Positions 18,610 to 30,702 are shown, counted from the first letter of the stretch. The stretch: 32,380 bases of DNA from Gloeomargaritaceae cyanobacterium C42_A2020_066 (GCA_015272465.1 JACYLR010000136.1:1-32380), one strand, 5' to 3'. Translations and numbers: made by a program. Notes: generated by a model from the sequence alone, not told the origin.

Positions 18610-18918
18610 CTAGGACTGGTCGGGAATGCGCGCCCGGCGATGGATCTGCCAGGCGGCTAGACACAGGGTGCAGTTCCCCACAACCGTCAAACTGGCCTGG
18701 AGCGTGACCAATCCCTCCAAACTGGGCGCATTCTCAAAGAAATGCCAGGTACAGGCGGCGAAAGCACTCCCTAGGGCCGGCACCATGGCCCAAGCCAACC
18801 ATCGCCAGGCCGGCCGGCCGGTTTGCTGCGCGTACTGCCACACCAGCGCCATCGCCACAGCCCACTCCAGAACACTGGATACATGAATCACCCAGGTGGG
18901 TAGGGAAAGGCTGTGCAT
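18610..18918 (-). CDS. DUF2499 / Ycf49-like membrane protein
   Basis: MHSLSLPTWVIHVSSVLEWAVAMALVWQYA...PALGSAFAACTWHFFENAPSLEGLVTLQASLTVVGNCTL. Confidence 0.75.
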   Translation of the reverse strand: MHSLSLPTWVIHVSSVLEWAVAMALVWQYAQQTGRPAWRWLAWAMVPALGSAFAACTWHFFENAPSLEGLVTLQASLTVVGNCTLCLAAWQIHRRARIPDQS

Positions 18919-18979
18919 AGGCCGGCCGAACGCGAGGATGATGGGACTGACATCTTCGCCCAGTTTACTGGTACCCGTT

Positions 18980-20047
18980 ATGCAGGTTGTGCTCTGCGGC
19001 TATTACGGCTACGGAAATGCAGGGGATGAGGCGCTGCTGGCCACCCTCCTGGAGATGTTGCCCGATCACTGCACACCTGTGATTCTCTCCGCCGATCCCG
19101 TCGCGACCGAGCGCACCTACGGCGTCGCAGCCTGCCCCAACCGCCAACCCGGCCCGCTCCTAGCCACTCTGCGCGCTAGCCAAGCCTTTATCTGGGGGGG
19201 TGGCAGCCTGATTCAAGACGCCACCAGTGCCTTCAGTCCTCTGTACTACCTGGGGCTGATGACCCTCGCCCAACAATTGGGGTTGACGACCCTCGCCTGG
19301 GCACAGGGGATCGGGCCACTGCGGCGACCGTGGGTGCAGCGTTTGGCGCGCCCTGTGTTTCGGGGATGTACCGCTGTCAGTGTGCGGGATGGTGGCTCCG
19401 CCAGTCTCCTCCAAGCCTGGGGAGTCCCCCATCAGCTTGCGCCCGACCCGGTATGGGCGATGGCCGGCCGGCCGATGACCTCGCCAGTCCCTTCCCAGTC
19501 ACGCATTGCCGTTGTCCTGCGCCCCCATGCCTGGTTGACTCCGGCCTGGATTGCGACCCTGACCGAGGCCCTAGCCCAATTGCAGCGAGCAACCGGTGCC
19601 CATCTCTGGTTGATACCCTTTCAGCCCAGCACCGACACCGCCCTCGCCCAGGCCCTCCACGCAGCCCTGCCCCACAACAGCCAAGTGCTGATCGAGACGG
19701 ATGTTCACCGCTTGCGGGGGCTGTTTGATCACGTCAACCTAGTCCTAGGAATGCGCTACCACAGCCTCGTCATGGGGGCTGCGGCCGGCCGGCCCTGTAT
19801 TGGCCTCAGCTACGACCCGAAGGTGAGCCGCTTGGTGCAAGAGTGCGGCCTACTCGGCTGGTTCTTAGCCGATTCCCCTCCGCCTGCCCAAGACCTGGCA
19901 GCCGCCTGGGTACAATACTATGCAAGCCCACCCAGCCAAACCACCTACCAGGACTGGGTTGCCCGTGCCCTCAGCCATCAGCAACTCTTGCACCACACCC
20001 TGGGAGGCCCTGGCCATGACTCGCCCGCCATCCACCCCCACGGATGA
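18980..20047 (+). CDS. csaB: Polysaccharide pyruvyl transferase CsaB
   Basis: MQVVLCGYYGYGNAGDEALLATLLEML, FIWGGGSLIQDATSAFSPLYY, GMRYHSLVMGAAAGRPCIGLSYDPKV. ATG at 18980 preferred over the ORF-track start at 18896. Confidence 0.92.
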   Translation: MQVVLCGYYGYGNAGDEALLATLLEMLPDHCTPVILSADPVATERTYGVAACPNRQPGPLLATLRASQAFIWGGGSLIQDATSAFSPLYYLGLMTLAQQLGLTTLAWAQGIGPLRRPWVQRLARPVFRGCTAVSVRDGGSASLLQAWGVPHQLAPDPVWAMAGRPMTSPVPSQSRIAVVLRPHAWLTPAWIATLTEALAQLQRATGAHLWLIPFQPSTDTALAQALHAALPHNSQVLIETDVHRLRGLFDHVNLVLGMRYHSLVMGAAAGRPCIGLSYDPKVSRLVQECGLLGWFLADSPPPAQDLAAAWVQYYASPPSQTTYQDWVARALSHQQLLHHTLGGPGHDSPAIHPHG

Positions 20048-20381
20048 CCCCCTACCCCGGCTCAAGTTGTTTTTCTATTTGGTGCCGGTTTTTGGGCTAT
20101 TGCCAGCGCTCTGGGGTCTCTACCGCCGGCCGGCCGCTAGCCGCGACGAACGCCAAGTCTGGCGAACTGTAGTTGCGCTGGGTATCCTCTGGCTGCTGGG
20201 ACAAACCCTGCTGAATGGGGCCAGCAGCGGGGGAGAAGTGGCCCCCGTCAGCCTACAACTGATCAGCAGTCTCCTGACATCTGGCTATTTTGCGGCGCAT
20301 ATCTGGCTGATGGTGCAACTGTGGCAGCGGCGCCCCGTCCGTCTTCCTGGATTGCAGGCTCTTGTGAGACGCTTGCCCTGA
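20016..20381 (+). CDS. Small cyanobacterial membrane protein, function unknown
   Basis: MTRPPSTPTDDPLPRLKLFFYLVPVFGLLPALWGLYRRPAASRDERQVWRTVVALGILWLLGQTLL...; 3-4 TM segments; overlaps the csaB 3' end. Confidence 0.7.
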   Translation: MTRPPSTPTDDPLPRLKLFFYLVPVFGLLPALWGLYRRPAASRDERQVWRTVVALGILWLLGQTLLNGASSGGEVAPVSLQLISSLLTSGYFAAHIWLMVQLWQRRPVRLPGLQALVRRLP

Positions 20382-20441
20382 CGCTAGGATGGTGCCCAGC
20401 CTCTTACGGACTGCCCGTTCCGGTCAGCACTCAGGAGATTT

Positions 20442-21842
20442 GTGTCCGCCACGACCCCCCGCTACCATCGGCCCCGAAGCCGCCCTGTCCCGCCTCGCGC
20501 CCGGCGGCGGCCGACACGACTCTGGTTCCTCCTGTTCATGGCAGTTGGTTTTGGGTCAGCGGTGGCCGGGGCGAGTCTCGCCCTGTTGTTCGGAAGTCCC
20601 ACCCTCCAGCAAGCCGAACTATCCCCCGAGGAAACACGCCTTGTAGGGGGGGATCGGATCGTCACTGGGGGCTACTTTGGCCTGCCCCGCCTCACCCAGC
20701 CTGTCAACATCATGGTGATGGGCATCAAGATGCTGGCCCTAGACGAACAGGAAGGCTTTCAAAAACGGGTCAATACCTTCGACGGATTGGCCGATACGAT
20801 CCTGATCGCCCGGTTTGAGCCGGACACTCGCCAAGTACGCGCCCTGTCGATTCCCCGCGATACCCGCGTCAACATTCCTGGTCACGGCTGGAGCAAGATC
20901 AACGCCACCAATGTCTGGGGTGGCCCGGCCTTGACAGCGCACACCCTGGATATGTTGCTGGGTGGGGTCGAGGTGGATCGCTACGTGCGGGTTAACCCGA
21001 TGGCCGTTGAGGCCCTCGTGGATGCGCTGGGGGGGATTACCCTAACGGTTCCTGAGGACATGCGGTATCAGGACGATAGCCAGCACCTCTACATCAACCT
21101 CAAGGCCGGCCGGCAGCGATTGAACGGCAAGCAGGCGATGGCCTTCCTCCTGTTCCGCTACGACCGGCTGGGGGATATCGGCCGGATTCAACGACAGCAA
21201 CTGTTCATGCGCGCCTTCCGGGAGGAAGTCCTGACACCCGCCACGCTGGCTAGATTGCCCCAACTGTTGAGTGCGATCCAGACGTACGTCGATACCAATC
21301 TGACGGTCGAGGAGATTGTGGCCCTAGCCGGGCTGGTCAAGGAGGTTCAGAGTGACAGTTTTCAGATGACTCTGCTGCCAGGTCAATTTAGCGGTCAAGA
21401 GTACAGTGCCAGCTATTGGCTCCCGGACGAGACACGGGTGCAAACAGTGGCGGCCCAGTTTTTCCAGGCCCGGCCGGCCGCCGCCCTCAGTGAGGGTGAG
21501 GGGGAAACTCCACCGTCCCTAGCCCAACTGCGAATTGCCATCCAGGACAGCACCGACAACCCAGAGGCCGTAGCTGCCGTCACCGATCACTTACTGGGGG
21601 CGGGTTATCGCCGCATCTACGAGGATGTGCCCTGGAAGGTTACCCTCCGCCAAACCCAGATCATTGCCCAGCAGGGTAACCTCGCCGCCGCCCAACAATT
21701 GCAGGGAATTCTCGGCTTTGGGGCAGTGCGAGTGGAAAGTACTGGGGAACTCTACTCCGACCTTACTATCCAGGTGGGTCAAGATTGGAAGTATGGCCTC
21801 AAGGCCGTCACCAGCTCGGCTCAAACAGGCGAGCGGCCATAG
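20442..21842 (+). CDS. LytR-CpsA-Psr (LCP) family protein with LytR_C-like C-terminus
   Basis: NIMVMGIKML...DTILIARFEPDTRQVRALSIPRDTRVNIPGHGWSKINATNVWGGP...VDALGGITLTVPEDMRY..., RLNGKQAMAFLLFRYDRLGDIGRIQRQQ. Confidence 0.93.
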   Translation: MSATTPRYHRPRSRPVPPRARRRPTRLWFLLFMAVGFGSAVAGASLALLFGSPTLQQAELSPEETRLVGGDRIVTGGYFGLPRLTQPVNIMVMGIKMLALDEQEGFQKRVNTFDGLADTILIARFEPDTRQVRALSIPRDTRVNIPGHGWSKINATNVWGGPALTAHTLDMLLGGVEVDRYVRVNPMAVEALVDALGGITLTVPEDMRYQDDSQHLYINLKAGRQRLNGKQAMAFLLFRYDRLGDIGRIQRQQLFMRAFREEVLTPATLARLPQLLSAIQTYVDTNLTVEEIVALAGLVKEVQSDSFQMTLLPGQFSGQEYSASYWLPDETRVQTVAAQFFQARPAAALSEGEGETPPSLAQLRIAIQDSTDNPEAVAAVTDHLLGAGYRRIYEDVPWKVTLRQTQIIAQQGNLAAAQQLQGILGFGAVRVESTGELYSDLTIQVGQDWKYGLKAVTSSAQTGERP

Positions 21843-22426
21843 AAAGGCAGTGCCTCTGTCCAGGCCGGCCGCTTACCCTGCTGCCACTCTAGGGCAGCCC
21901 ACTGCCACAGCTCGGTCACGGGAGCCTCATCTAGAGTTGCAGCGACAGTGAGACTCTTGGGCCAAGTCAATAGGGCAGTCTGCCACTCACCCGCGGTAAA
22001 GACCCGATCCGGGCAAAGAGCCTGCGGGCCAAAGGCCGTACCAACATAGACACCGCCATAGACCTGATTCGGGCCGGCCGGAAGGGTGACGGCGATGGGT
22101 GTCGGGGTAGAACGGCCGGCCGCCCAGGCCAGACAACCCAGGCTGGACAGCGACCAGAGGGGTAGCGTCAGACTCTGGGCCAGCGTGCGAGCCGTGATTA
22201 CGCCCAGGCGAGTACTGGTGAAACTGCCCGGCCCACAGGCGACGGCGACATAGACGAGATCTGTCCACTTCAGAGGTGCAAGAAAAGCCTCCAGCGTGGT
22301 GTGGAGATGACTGGCGATCTGTCGCCCCTGGGGCCAAGTTTGAACACGCAGGTCATCAGGGGCACAGCCAACCGCTAACCCCAGGGTTGAACCACTGGTG
22401 TACAGGGCTAAACCATAGGCCGTCAT
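21821..22426 (-). CDS. tsaB: tRNA threonylcarbamoyladenosine biosynthesis protein TsaB
   Basis: MTAYGLALYTSGSTLGLAV...AVACGPGSFTSTRLGVITARTLAQSLTLPLWSLSSL. ATG at 22426 overlaps the ycf34 stop by 1 nt. Confidence 0.88.
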   Translation of the reverse strand: MTAYGLALYTSGSTLGLAVGCAPDDLRVQTWPQGRQIASHLHTTLEAFLAPLKWTDLVYVAVACGPGSFTSTRLGVITARTLAQSLTLPLWSLSSLGCLAWAAGRSTPTPIAVTLPAGPNQVYGGVYVGTAFGPQALCPDRVFTAGEWQTALLTWPKSLTVAATLDEAPVTELWQWAALEWQQGKRPAWTEALPFYGRSPV

Positions 22427-22674
22427 CAGGTTGGAAGCGGTTCCCCGGGGCGCAGTCTCGCCCACCGGCCGACCTCTTGAAGGAACGACTGGCAACCGAC
22501 CACATCCCATTCCATTTCAATCACCTCGTCCCGACTACGGATGTTGACATTGATCGTCGGTTCCTGGGGGTCAAAATCCGGCGCGTCCGTGAGATGGGAC
22601 TGCTGATGCTGATGCTCCACCGCGTGATAGGTCATACAGCGATCGACGTACTGGCAGTTAATGCAAATACACAT
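22426..22674 (-). CDS. ycf34: Ycf34 family protein
   Basis: MCICINCQYVDRCMTYHAVEHQHQQSHLTDAPDFDPQEPTINVNI matches the Ycf34 N-terminal cysteine pattern. Confidence 0.93.
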   Translation of the reverse strand: MCICINCQYVDRCMTYHAVEHQHQQSHLTDAPDFDPQEPTINVNIRSRDEVIEMEWDVVGCQSFLQEVGRWARLRPGEPLPT

Positions 22675-22894
22675 GGCTCTCCCTCCGGTAGTGGGGGGCG
22701 TCTCCCTACTCTAGCTCGGCTGGGTTTAATCCTCATCTGGAGTGTAGATGGGGGTCGGAGAACAGAATGCCCAGCCCCTGGGAGAGCGGCTATCCTCAGG
22801 TAGGGTATCGTCAGCTCGGTGTAGTTCCGCCGCGACAAGCATCTCTCACTTCTTCCGAATAATTCATTATGTTGGTTGGTGAACAGCTACAGGC

Positions 22895-23527
22895 TCACTG
22901 CATTATTGGGGATGCCGGGTCGCATCTTTTGGTTTCTTCCACAAGATTGGCAATCTGTCTGCGTGTGCGACGAAGATTTCCCCATTGCTGACCAGCACCA
23001 TTTCCCGCTCTTTTTAATGCTTCTCGTGCCTCCCTGACTGATGGCGCTTGCCGGATTATTTGCGCTGACCATTCGAGCATTTGCAAGCAGAGAGACTGGG
23101 TAACCTGTCGTGTCCACGAACGGGAAGCGCCTGAGGGTACGGGCAATGTCTCGACATGAAAGATCATGCCACTATCAACCTTTTCAACGATTTCATGGAG
23201 TGTTGCTCCCACTTCAGCATGTTGCTCAAGGATGGGGATAACATCATGGCCAATTCCAGGAATGGTTGGCAACGCAGGGTGCAGGTTCAGAGCGAGGCCC
23301 ATCCCGGAGATCTCCTGAGCGGAAAAGATCAGGTCATTGTGAACAGAGAACACTATGTCCCAGGGCCAGGCTGAGACAATAGCACGCGCTTCCGTGTCAG
23401 GTTCCGTGTTGATATCCCATATGGTAGATACATGATCAGGGAAAAAGCGACGCAGAACCTCCTCTGCACGCAATCCTAAGGACGCATCAGAAACGAGAAG
23501 CGTTCTTGGAGTCCAGTATGCTGTCAT
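22895..23527 (-). CDS. Formyltransferase-family protein (Formyl_trans_N-like, 210 aa)
   Basis: GLALNLHPALPTIPGIGHDVIPILEQHAEVGATLHEIVEKVDSGMIFHVETLPV: Asn-His-Asp formyltransferase layout. Confidence 0.8.
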   Translation of the reverse strand: MTAYWTPRTLLVSDASLGLRAEEVLRRFFPDHVSTIWDINTEPDTEARAIVSAWPWDIVFSVHNDLIFSAQEISGMGLALNLHPALPTIPGIGHDVIPILEQHAEVGATLHEIVEKVDSGMIFHVETLPVPSGASRSWTRQVTQSLCLQMLEWSAQIIRQAPSVREAREALKRAGNGAGQQWGNLRRTRRQIANLVEETKRCDPASPIMQ

Positions 23528-23543
23528 CTAGTTAAGTATTGGA

Positions 23544-24614
23544 TCAAATCCACTTCCCGTTCACGTTCATGGGGTTTGCAGATAATGGTGATGCCTCACC
23601 CCCGTCAAAATGTAGCATCTGTCTCGATTGGTGGTCAATTGCTCTCCGTAATGCAGCGGCATAGGCCTTCCTCCACCCCTTTTGAGGGCTGCGCAAGAAC
23701 CACGAGCGGCGAATATCCCAGGATCTATTCAGTGGTGTGTCTATGATATTTCCGGTATGATGAGCGTACCCTCCAAGATTATAGATAGTGATCTCACCGA
23801 GGTAAAGCTGAGTACCATCCGTGAGGAAGTCTACACGAACATGGTCGAAGTCAGCACCAATCTTTGATGCCAGTTCCAGGGCCTTCCCAATGCATTTTGG
23901 CAGTGGTCGCCGATCTATTTGCTCTGAGATCGCTGTCTTGATGTCTAGCATGTGGAATTGGCCATCCAAATCTTTCTCCCAAATTGCCCCGGCCCGACCC
24001 TGTTCATTCTTAGAAATCAATACAATTTGTTCAACGTGGGATCCAAAAGCGTAAAGCTTAAGGTCAATCAGGTCGCCTGAAGTGGGTCGGATGACTTCTT
24101 CTACCAGAAGCCTTCTAGGGATATTTAAGTAAGCCCATTCAAGATGGATATTGCCATGTGACTTTTTAAGGAAACTGTTAGCGTTGTTAACGAGTCGAGC
24201 AGGATCATAGCTACTATCCTTCACGAAGATGTTCATAGCCCACCCATGTGTCGCTTTAATAACGACATCGCCTTCAAGAAGGGTCTCAGGTATTTCGTGC
24301 GCGTTGGTGCCGCACCATAGAGTTCTTGGAATTGTGACATCGAGAGCAAGACTCGCAATCCAATCCTTGACTGCTTGCTTGTCTGATAGAATCACAAACC
24401 TTGGGTCATGGTCAAAGATCTTTCGCCAAGCATACTTCTCGTTGGCAGTTAGTGGCAGTGCAATATTCGGACGAGAGAAGCTTAAACCCCATCTGTGCTG
24501 CACGAGGCGACGCCAGATTTTTGGGTATTGCACTATGGCCCATGCCTGTGCAAACCATATAATTAGACAGCCGAACATCCTAAGCTTATCCAAGTGCCCA
24601 ACTTTTTTACTCAA
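23544..24614 (-). CDS. TupA-like ATP-grasp protein (356 aa)
   Basis: NEKYAWRKIFDHDPRFVILSDKQAVKDWIASL...TLLEGDVVIKATHGWAMNIFVKDSS...LLVEEVI...DLKLYAFGSHVEQIVLISKNEQGRAGAIWEKD...FDHVRVDFLTDGTQLYLGEITIYNLGGYA. 16 nt upstream of the formyltransferase, same strand. Confidence 0.8.
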   Translation of the reverse strand: MSKKVGHLDKLRMFGCLIIWFAQAWAIVQYPKIWRRLVQHRWGLSFSRPNIALPLTANEKYAWRKIFDHDPRFVILSDKQAVKDWIASLALDVTIPRTLWCGTNAHEIPETLLEGDVVIKATHGWAMNIFVKDSSYDPARLVNNANSFLKKSHGNIHLEWAYLNIPRRLLVEEVIRPTSGDLIDLKLYAFGSHVEQIVLISKNEQGRAGAIWEKDLDGQFHMLDIKTAISEQIDRRPLPKCIGKALELASKIGADFDHVRVDFLTDGTQLYLGEITIYNLGGYAHHTGNIIDTPLNRSWDIRRSWFLRSPQKGWRKAYAAALRRAIDHQSRQMLHFDGGEASPLSANPMNVNGKWI

Positions 24615-24697
24615 ATGTATTTTATGTCTGAATTATGAAGATCTTACAGACTATCAAGCACCTATGCACAGTAGGAGCTGGTCAACTCGATGATTCA

Positions 24698-25027
24698 GGC
24701 TCCCATTCTCAATGAGAAGACCGGCCGGCCGGGTGGTAGGCGTGTCCCTATGCCGACCCTGCTCCTGTTGCCTACCAGGAGTGGAGAGCATGCAATTGGG
24801 GCGTCTTCTTCAGTTGGTGGGTTTCCATAAACGAGGTCGTGGGCCAAGTTACGGGCGCTGGCGCTAAAGGCAGGGCGGGCAATGGCGAGCTGCCACTGGT
24901 CAAACAGGGATGCACCCTCAGTCTCAATGATCTTGTAGGCCTTGCAGGGTAGCGGGGCGCAAATCGGGTTGCGTGTCGGGCACTTCTGTAGATGTGAGCA
25001 TAGCTTTGCCCCCCCATTGCACCGCGG
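24698..25027 (-). pseudogene. Possible coding remnant without a clear start codon
   Basis: Manual translation of a minus frame open between stops at 25028-25030 and 24695-24697 gives ...CSHLQKCPTRNPICAPLPCKAYKIIETEGASLFDQWQLAIARPAFSASARNLAHDLVYGNPPTEEDAPIACSPL... This looks more protein-like than the 81-aa track ORF overlapping it. Confidence 0.25.
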
Positions 25028-25216
25028 TCATGGATGATAGGCTCCGGGTTCAGCCCTCAGGATTGGCGATGGGTTTTGGGTCTCACAGCAGGGCCTTCCT
25101 GAGTAGGCTTACCTACCCCGATCCTATCGATTCGGCCGGCCGCTGATTCTAGAGATAGCCTTAAACCCTGGGGCCACTCCCTCAAGCTCCACCCAACTCA
25201 CCCAGGACATCACGCA

Positions 25217-26268
25217 CTAGTCCTCTGGGGAGAGCGGCTCATCCAACTGGGCTATCTCCTGATGCAGGCGGCGGCGGGACAGGCGTCGATACTTTTCTGC
25301 GGTCAGGCGAGGTTCAGCTCGCAGCCGGCCGGCCGGGCCACTTTTGTATTTCACGCCTGCATCACGGCCGGCCGAATTTGCCGTGTGGGCCTCCTGGGCT
25401 AAGCATTCCTGAAGCCAAGTGCAGTAGTGGGCATAGCGTTCCCAATCCCCTCGCACCTGACACCCTGGTTCCCGGTGATGCTGGCAATTGCGAAACTCAC
25501 AGGTTCCGTAACGTAACCGCTGTCGAATTTCAGGAAAGGCATCCCCCAACCCGCGTGCTGACATCCGCAGCAGGGGCTGATTAAACCCTGGCGTATCCAC
25601 CAGAAACCCCCCGGCCGGCAGCGGCAATAAGGAAACATGGCGAGTCGTATGGCATCCCCGACCCGAGCGGGCCGAAACCGCCCCCACACCCCGGCCGGCC
25701 GTAGGCACTAGAGCATTGATCAGACTCGACTTCCCCACCCCCGATGGCCCGCAAAGTACTGCCGTTTCCCCCACTAGGGCAGCTCGGAGAGGTTCCAAAC
25801 CCAGAGACATTGGGGTACTCACCAAAAAGGGTTGGTACCCCCACTGGGCTAGACGCGTTTCCCACGCCGCCGCTATCGTTGATTCCACCAGATCCACCTT
25901 GGTGAGGGCCACCTGAACCCCCAACCCCATCGCCTCAGCATGCACCAAAAACCGGCTGAGTAGCATCGCTTCTAGGGGCGGTTCCGCTAGCGAGACCACC
26001 ACCACCAGGCAGGTTGCATTAGCCACGGGTGGATGGGCCATCTCCGACTGGCGCGCCGCAATACCTGCAATCACGCCGCGTCCCGTCCCCAGATCCGCCT
26101 CCCCCAACCAGACCCGATCCCCCACCATCACCCGCCGGCCTGTCTTCAAAAGCCGCGCCCGCCCGGTACATAACAGGGGCGTTTGATCGACCGCCCCGTG
26201 CGCCAGATAGACCTCGTAAAAATTTGCCTGGGCCGCCACCACCGTGCCCATCGGCGCGGCCGGCCGGG

Positions 26269-26272
<4 letters not shown>
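25217..26272 (-). CDS. rsgA: Ribosome small subunit-dependent GTPase A
   Basis: Circularly permuted GTPase: TKVDLVE (G4), GPSGVGKSSLINAL (G1), VDTPGF (G3); C-terminal zinc-binding CEFRNCQHHREPGC. Apparent TTG start overlapping the tusA stop. Confidence 0.95.
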
Positions 26273-27662
<1,390 letters not shown>

Positions 27663-29543
27663 CTACTCAAGCTGCTCGTAGTCCGAAGAGACAATGGTTG
27701 TCGCGCTGGCTGGAACCTGCCCCGGGGCTTGGTAGGAGGCTGCTCCCATGGACATGATAACTTGGTTCATCCCATTCAATTCGTCCTGGAGGGCATTCAC
27801 CGCTACATCCGGATCTAAAACCATCTGGCGAAGACGGGCTGCACGGGCTGCTGCTTCAGACTTCAGGCTCGCGTCCAGCCGCTGGCTCCCATCCCGCAGG
27901 CCAAGCTCATAGCTTGCGAGTAGGGCATCCGCCTGATTCTTGTACTGAGCCAGTTCTCTTCGCCGCTGATCTAGTTCAGCATTGACCGTAGCTTCGAGGG
28001 TGAGCCGTTTGATTTCCTCGGAAGTTAATCCGCCCGTATTGGTGATTTTGGCGGACTGGGAACGTCCTGTGCCCCGATCCCGCGCCGTTACCTGTAGGAT
28101 ACCGTTGGCATCAATCTCAAAGGTAACTTCAATCTGAGGCACGCCCCGCGGGGCTGAGGGCAGGCCCGTGAGTTCGACACGCCCCAAGCTCTTATTGTCG
28201 GCTGCCATCGGCCGTTCCCCTTGGAGAACGTGCACCTCGACGACCATTTGGTTATCCACTGCGGTTGAAAAGACTTCCGACTTACTCGTTGGGATGGTGG
28301 TGTTTCGTTCGATAATCCGGGTAAACACCCCACCCAGGGTTTCAATCCCTAGGGATAGCGGCGTGACATCAAGGAGCAACAAGTCCTTGACTACAGTTTC
28401 GCCTCCGAGCACACCAGCCTGGAGGGCCGCACCAATTGCCACGGCCTCATCCGGATTGACGGATTTCTCGGCCGCCTTCCCCCCAAAGTAGCTTTGAATG
28501 GCAGTCTGCACGGAGGGCATCCGGGTAGACCCCCCCACCAGCAGAATGCGGTCGATATTTTGAGTGGACATACCCGCATCTCGAAGAGACTGGGCTACTG
28601 GCTCCAGGGTCGCCTGCACCAAGTCGCGGGTGAGTTCATCGAACTTTGCGCGTGTTAGCTCCACATCGATGTGCTTTGCACCCGTTTCATCTGCGGCGAT
28701 GAAAGGCAAATTGATAGTGGTGGTTAAAGCGCTCGATAGCTCAATCTTGGCCTTCTCTGCCGCCTCGCGCACTCGCTGGAGGGCCATTTTGTCTTGGCGT
28801 AGGTCAATGCCCTCATCCCGCTGAAAGTCTTCGAGGAGCCAATCGACAAGACAAGCATCGAAATCGTCACCCCCCAAGCGATTGTTCCCGGCTGTCGCCT
28901 TCACTTCAAACACGCCATCCCCCATCTGAAGGATGGAGACATCGAAAGTACCCCCTCCTAGGTCAAACACGAGAACCGTTTGATCCTGCTCCTGCTTATC
29001 CACCCCAAAGGCTAGTGCAGCGGCGGTGGGTTCGTTGATAATCCGCAAGACCTCAAGACCAGCAATAGCACCTGCGTCCTTAGTAGCTTGGCGCTGAGCG
29101 TCACTAAAGTATGCAGGTACGGTGATCACTGCTTGGCGAATTTCCTCGTTGAGAAATGCCTCAGCATCTTGCTTGAGTTTTTGGAGGACAATGGCCGAGA
29201 CTTCCTGGGGAGTATAGGCTTGCCCACGGATTTCGACATTGACAGTGCTGTCTTTGCCAGGCACACATTTGTAGGGTACCCGGCGCCGCTCCTCTTCAGT
29301 TTCAGCCCAGCGCCGGCCGATGAAGCGCTTGATGCTGTAGATCGTATTTTCGGCATCGGTAATCGCCCGCCGCTTCGCTGGCTGCCCGACCAGCCGCTCC
29401 CCGGATTTACCAAAGCCAACAACACTGGGTGTGGTGCGGCCCCCTTCGGCGTTGGGAATGACAGTGACTTGCCCCCCCTCAAGGACGGCGACACAACTGT
29501 TGGTTGTCCCCAAGTCGATGCCAATGACCTTTTCCTTTGCCAT
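27663..29543 (-). CDS. dnaK: Chaperone protein DnaK (Hsp70)
   Basis: [44 protein letters not shown]...; [28 protein letters not shown]. Confidence 0.98.
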   Translation of the reverse strand: MAKEKVIGIDLGTTNSCVAVLEGGQVTVIPNAEGGRTTPSVVGFGKSGERLVGQPAKRRAITDAENTIYSIKRFIGRRWAETEEERRRVPYKCVPGKDSTVNVEIRGQAYTPQEVSAIVLQKLKQDAEAFLNEEIRQAVITVPAYFSDAQRQATKDAGAIAGLEVLRIINEPTAAALAFGVDKQEQDQTVLVFDLGGGTFDVSILQMGDGVFEVKATAGNNRLGGDDFDACLVDWLLEDFQRDEGIDLRQDKMALQRVREAAEKAKIELSSALTTTINLPFIAADETGAKHIDVELTRAKFDELTRDLVQATLEPVAQSLRDAGMSTQNIDRILLVGGSTRMPSVQTAIQSYFGGKAAEKSVNPDEAVAIGAALQAGVLGGETVVKDLLLLDVTPLSLGIETLGGVFTRIIERNTTIPTSKSEVFSTAVDNQMVVEVHVLQGERPMAADNKSLGRVELTGLPSAPRGVPQIEVTFEIDANGILQVTARDRGTGRSQSAKITNTGGLTSEEIKRLTLEATVNAELDQRRRELAQYKNQADALLASYELGLRDGSQRLDASLKSEAAARAARLRQMVLDPDVAVNALQDELNGMNQVIMSMGAASYQAPGQVPASATTIVSSDYEQLE

Positions 29544-29680
29544 GACGAACCGATGTCTAGTCGGACTCCGTACCCTGCCACATCCGAGTCAGGGATTCTC
29601 TCCCAGTGTTCCACAACTTCTGGGAAATGTGATCAACAGGCTGCAACTTTCTCAGGGATTCTACGGAAAGTCGGGAAGGA

Positions 29681-30412
29681 CTAGGTCTCAATGACGGGCT
29701 CTGTTGACAACACAGGGCCGGCCGGCCGGTCTTCTGCGTCATTGACTCCATCTGTTTCGGGTGGGCCAGCCACCTTGACCATGGCGTGGCGGAGCACCCG
29801 CTCCTCCATCAGATATCCCCTCCGCAACTCCTCCAACACTGTGCCTTCAGGGTGTTCCCTAGAAGGTTCACGGAGGACTGCTTCGTGATAGTTCGGGTCA
29901 AAGGGCTGTCCCTTGGCATTGATGGGAGCCACCCCCAGCTTCTTCAGAGACTCGACCAGTTGTTTATAAATGCCCTGGTAACTCTTGTGAATACTAATCT
30001 CCTGGTCTGTCTGGGGCTTCAGGAGGGCGCGGGCCCGCTCAAAATCGTCAACTACAGGTAGTAGGCGCTCAATCACATTGCCAACGGCGCGCCGTTCCAC
30101 CTCCTCTTGCTCCCGCTGACTACGTTTCCGGTAGTTATCGAAATCCGCAGCCAAGCGAAGGTAGAGACTCTTCTGCTCCTCCAATTGGTTCCGTAGGGTT
30201 GTCAATTCTTGCTGGAGTGCAATCGCCTGGGTGAGATCAGTCGCTGAGGGTGGTGTTGCCGTTTCCACCGCAGCCGGCTCCTCAGGGTCAATAGGCAACT
30301 CGATCTCACCAAAGGTTGGAGCGGGGTTCCCTTGGTCAGATTCGGTACAAGTCGCGATCGTTTCTGTCTCGGCTTGATCCTTGAGTTGTTCCTCGCGTTC
30401 AGAATCCCCCAT
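29681..30412 (-). CDS. grpE: Nucleotide exchange factor GrpE
   Basis: [87 protein letters not shown]. Confidence 0.96.
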   Translation of the reverse strand: MGDSEREEQLKDQAETETIATCTESDQGNPAPTFGEIELPIDPEEPAAVETATPPSATDLTQAIALQQELTTLRNQLEEQKSLYLRLAADFDNYRKRSQREQEEVERRAVGNVIERLLPVVDDFERARALLKPQTDQEISIHKSYQGIYKQLVESLKKLGVAPINAKGQPFDPNYHEAVLREPSREHPEGTVLEELRRGYLMEERVLRHAMVKVAGPPETDGVNDAEDRPAGPVLSTEPVIET

Positions 30413-30702
30413 ACCTCAAACCTCCCAGTGTGGCAATGTCCATGGGTGAGACAAGCTCTCCACGCGCTTCAATATAGCAATCCCACCAAGGGTAGCGTAC
30501 TCTGATGCCACGCACCTAAGGGAAAACACGTAGAGAGTACATCCTGGCTCCTACATCTAGGTCAACAACACAGAGCTGCCGGGAGGATAGGGGATACCAA
30601 CCCGGTCTTGTTGGTCATATAGTCTGCACATCCCACCCATTGGCCGGGCATACTAGAGGCATCCATGCCCGATGTTCCGCTTACCCCCCAGACCTTAACC
30701 CT

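Noticed and set aside
24706-24718. Perfect inverted repeat TTCTCA-A-TGAGAA upstream of the ATP-grasp gene
   Set aside because: A 1-nt centre cannot form a good RNA hairpin, there is no U-tract, and a single copy is insufficient to call an operator or terminator.
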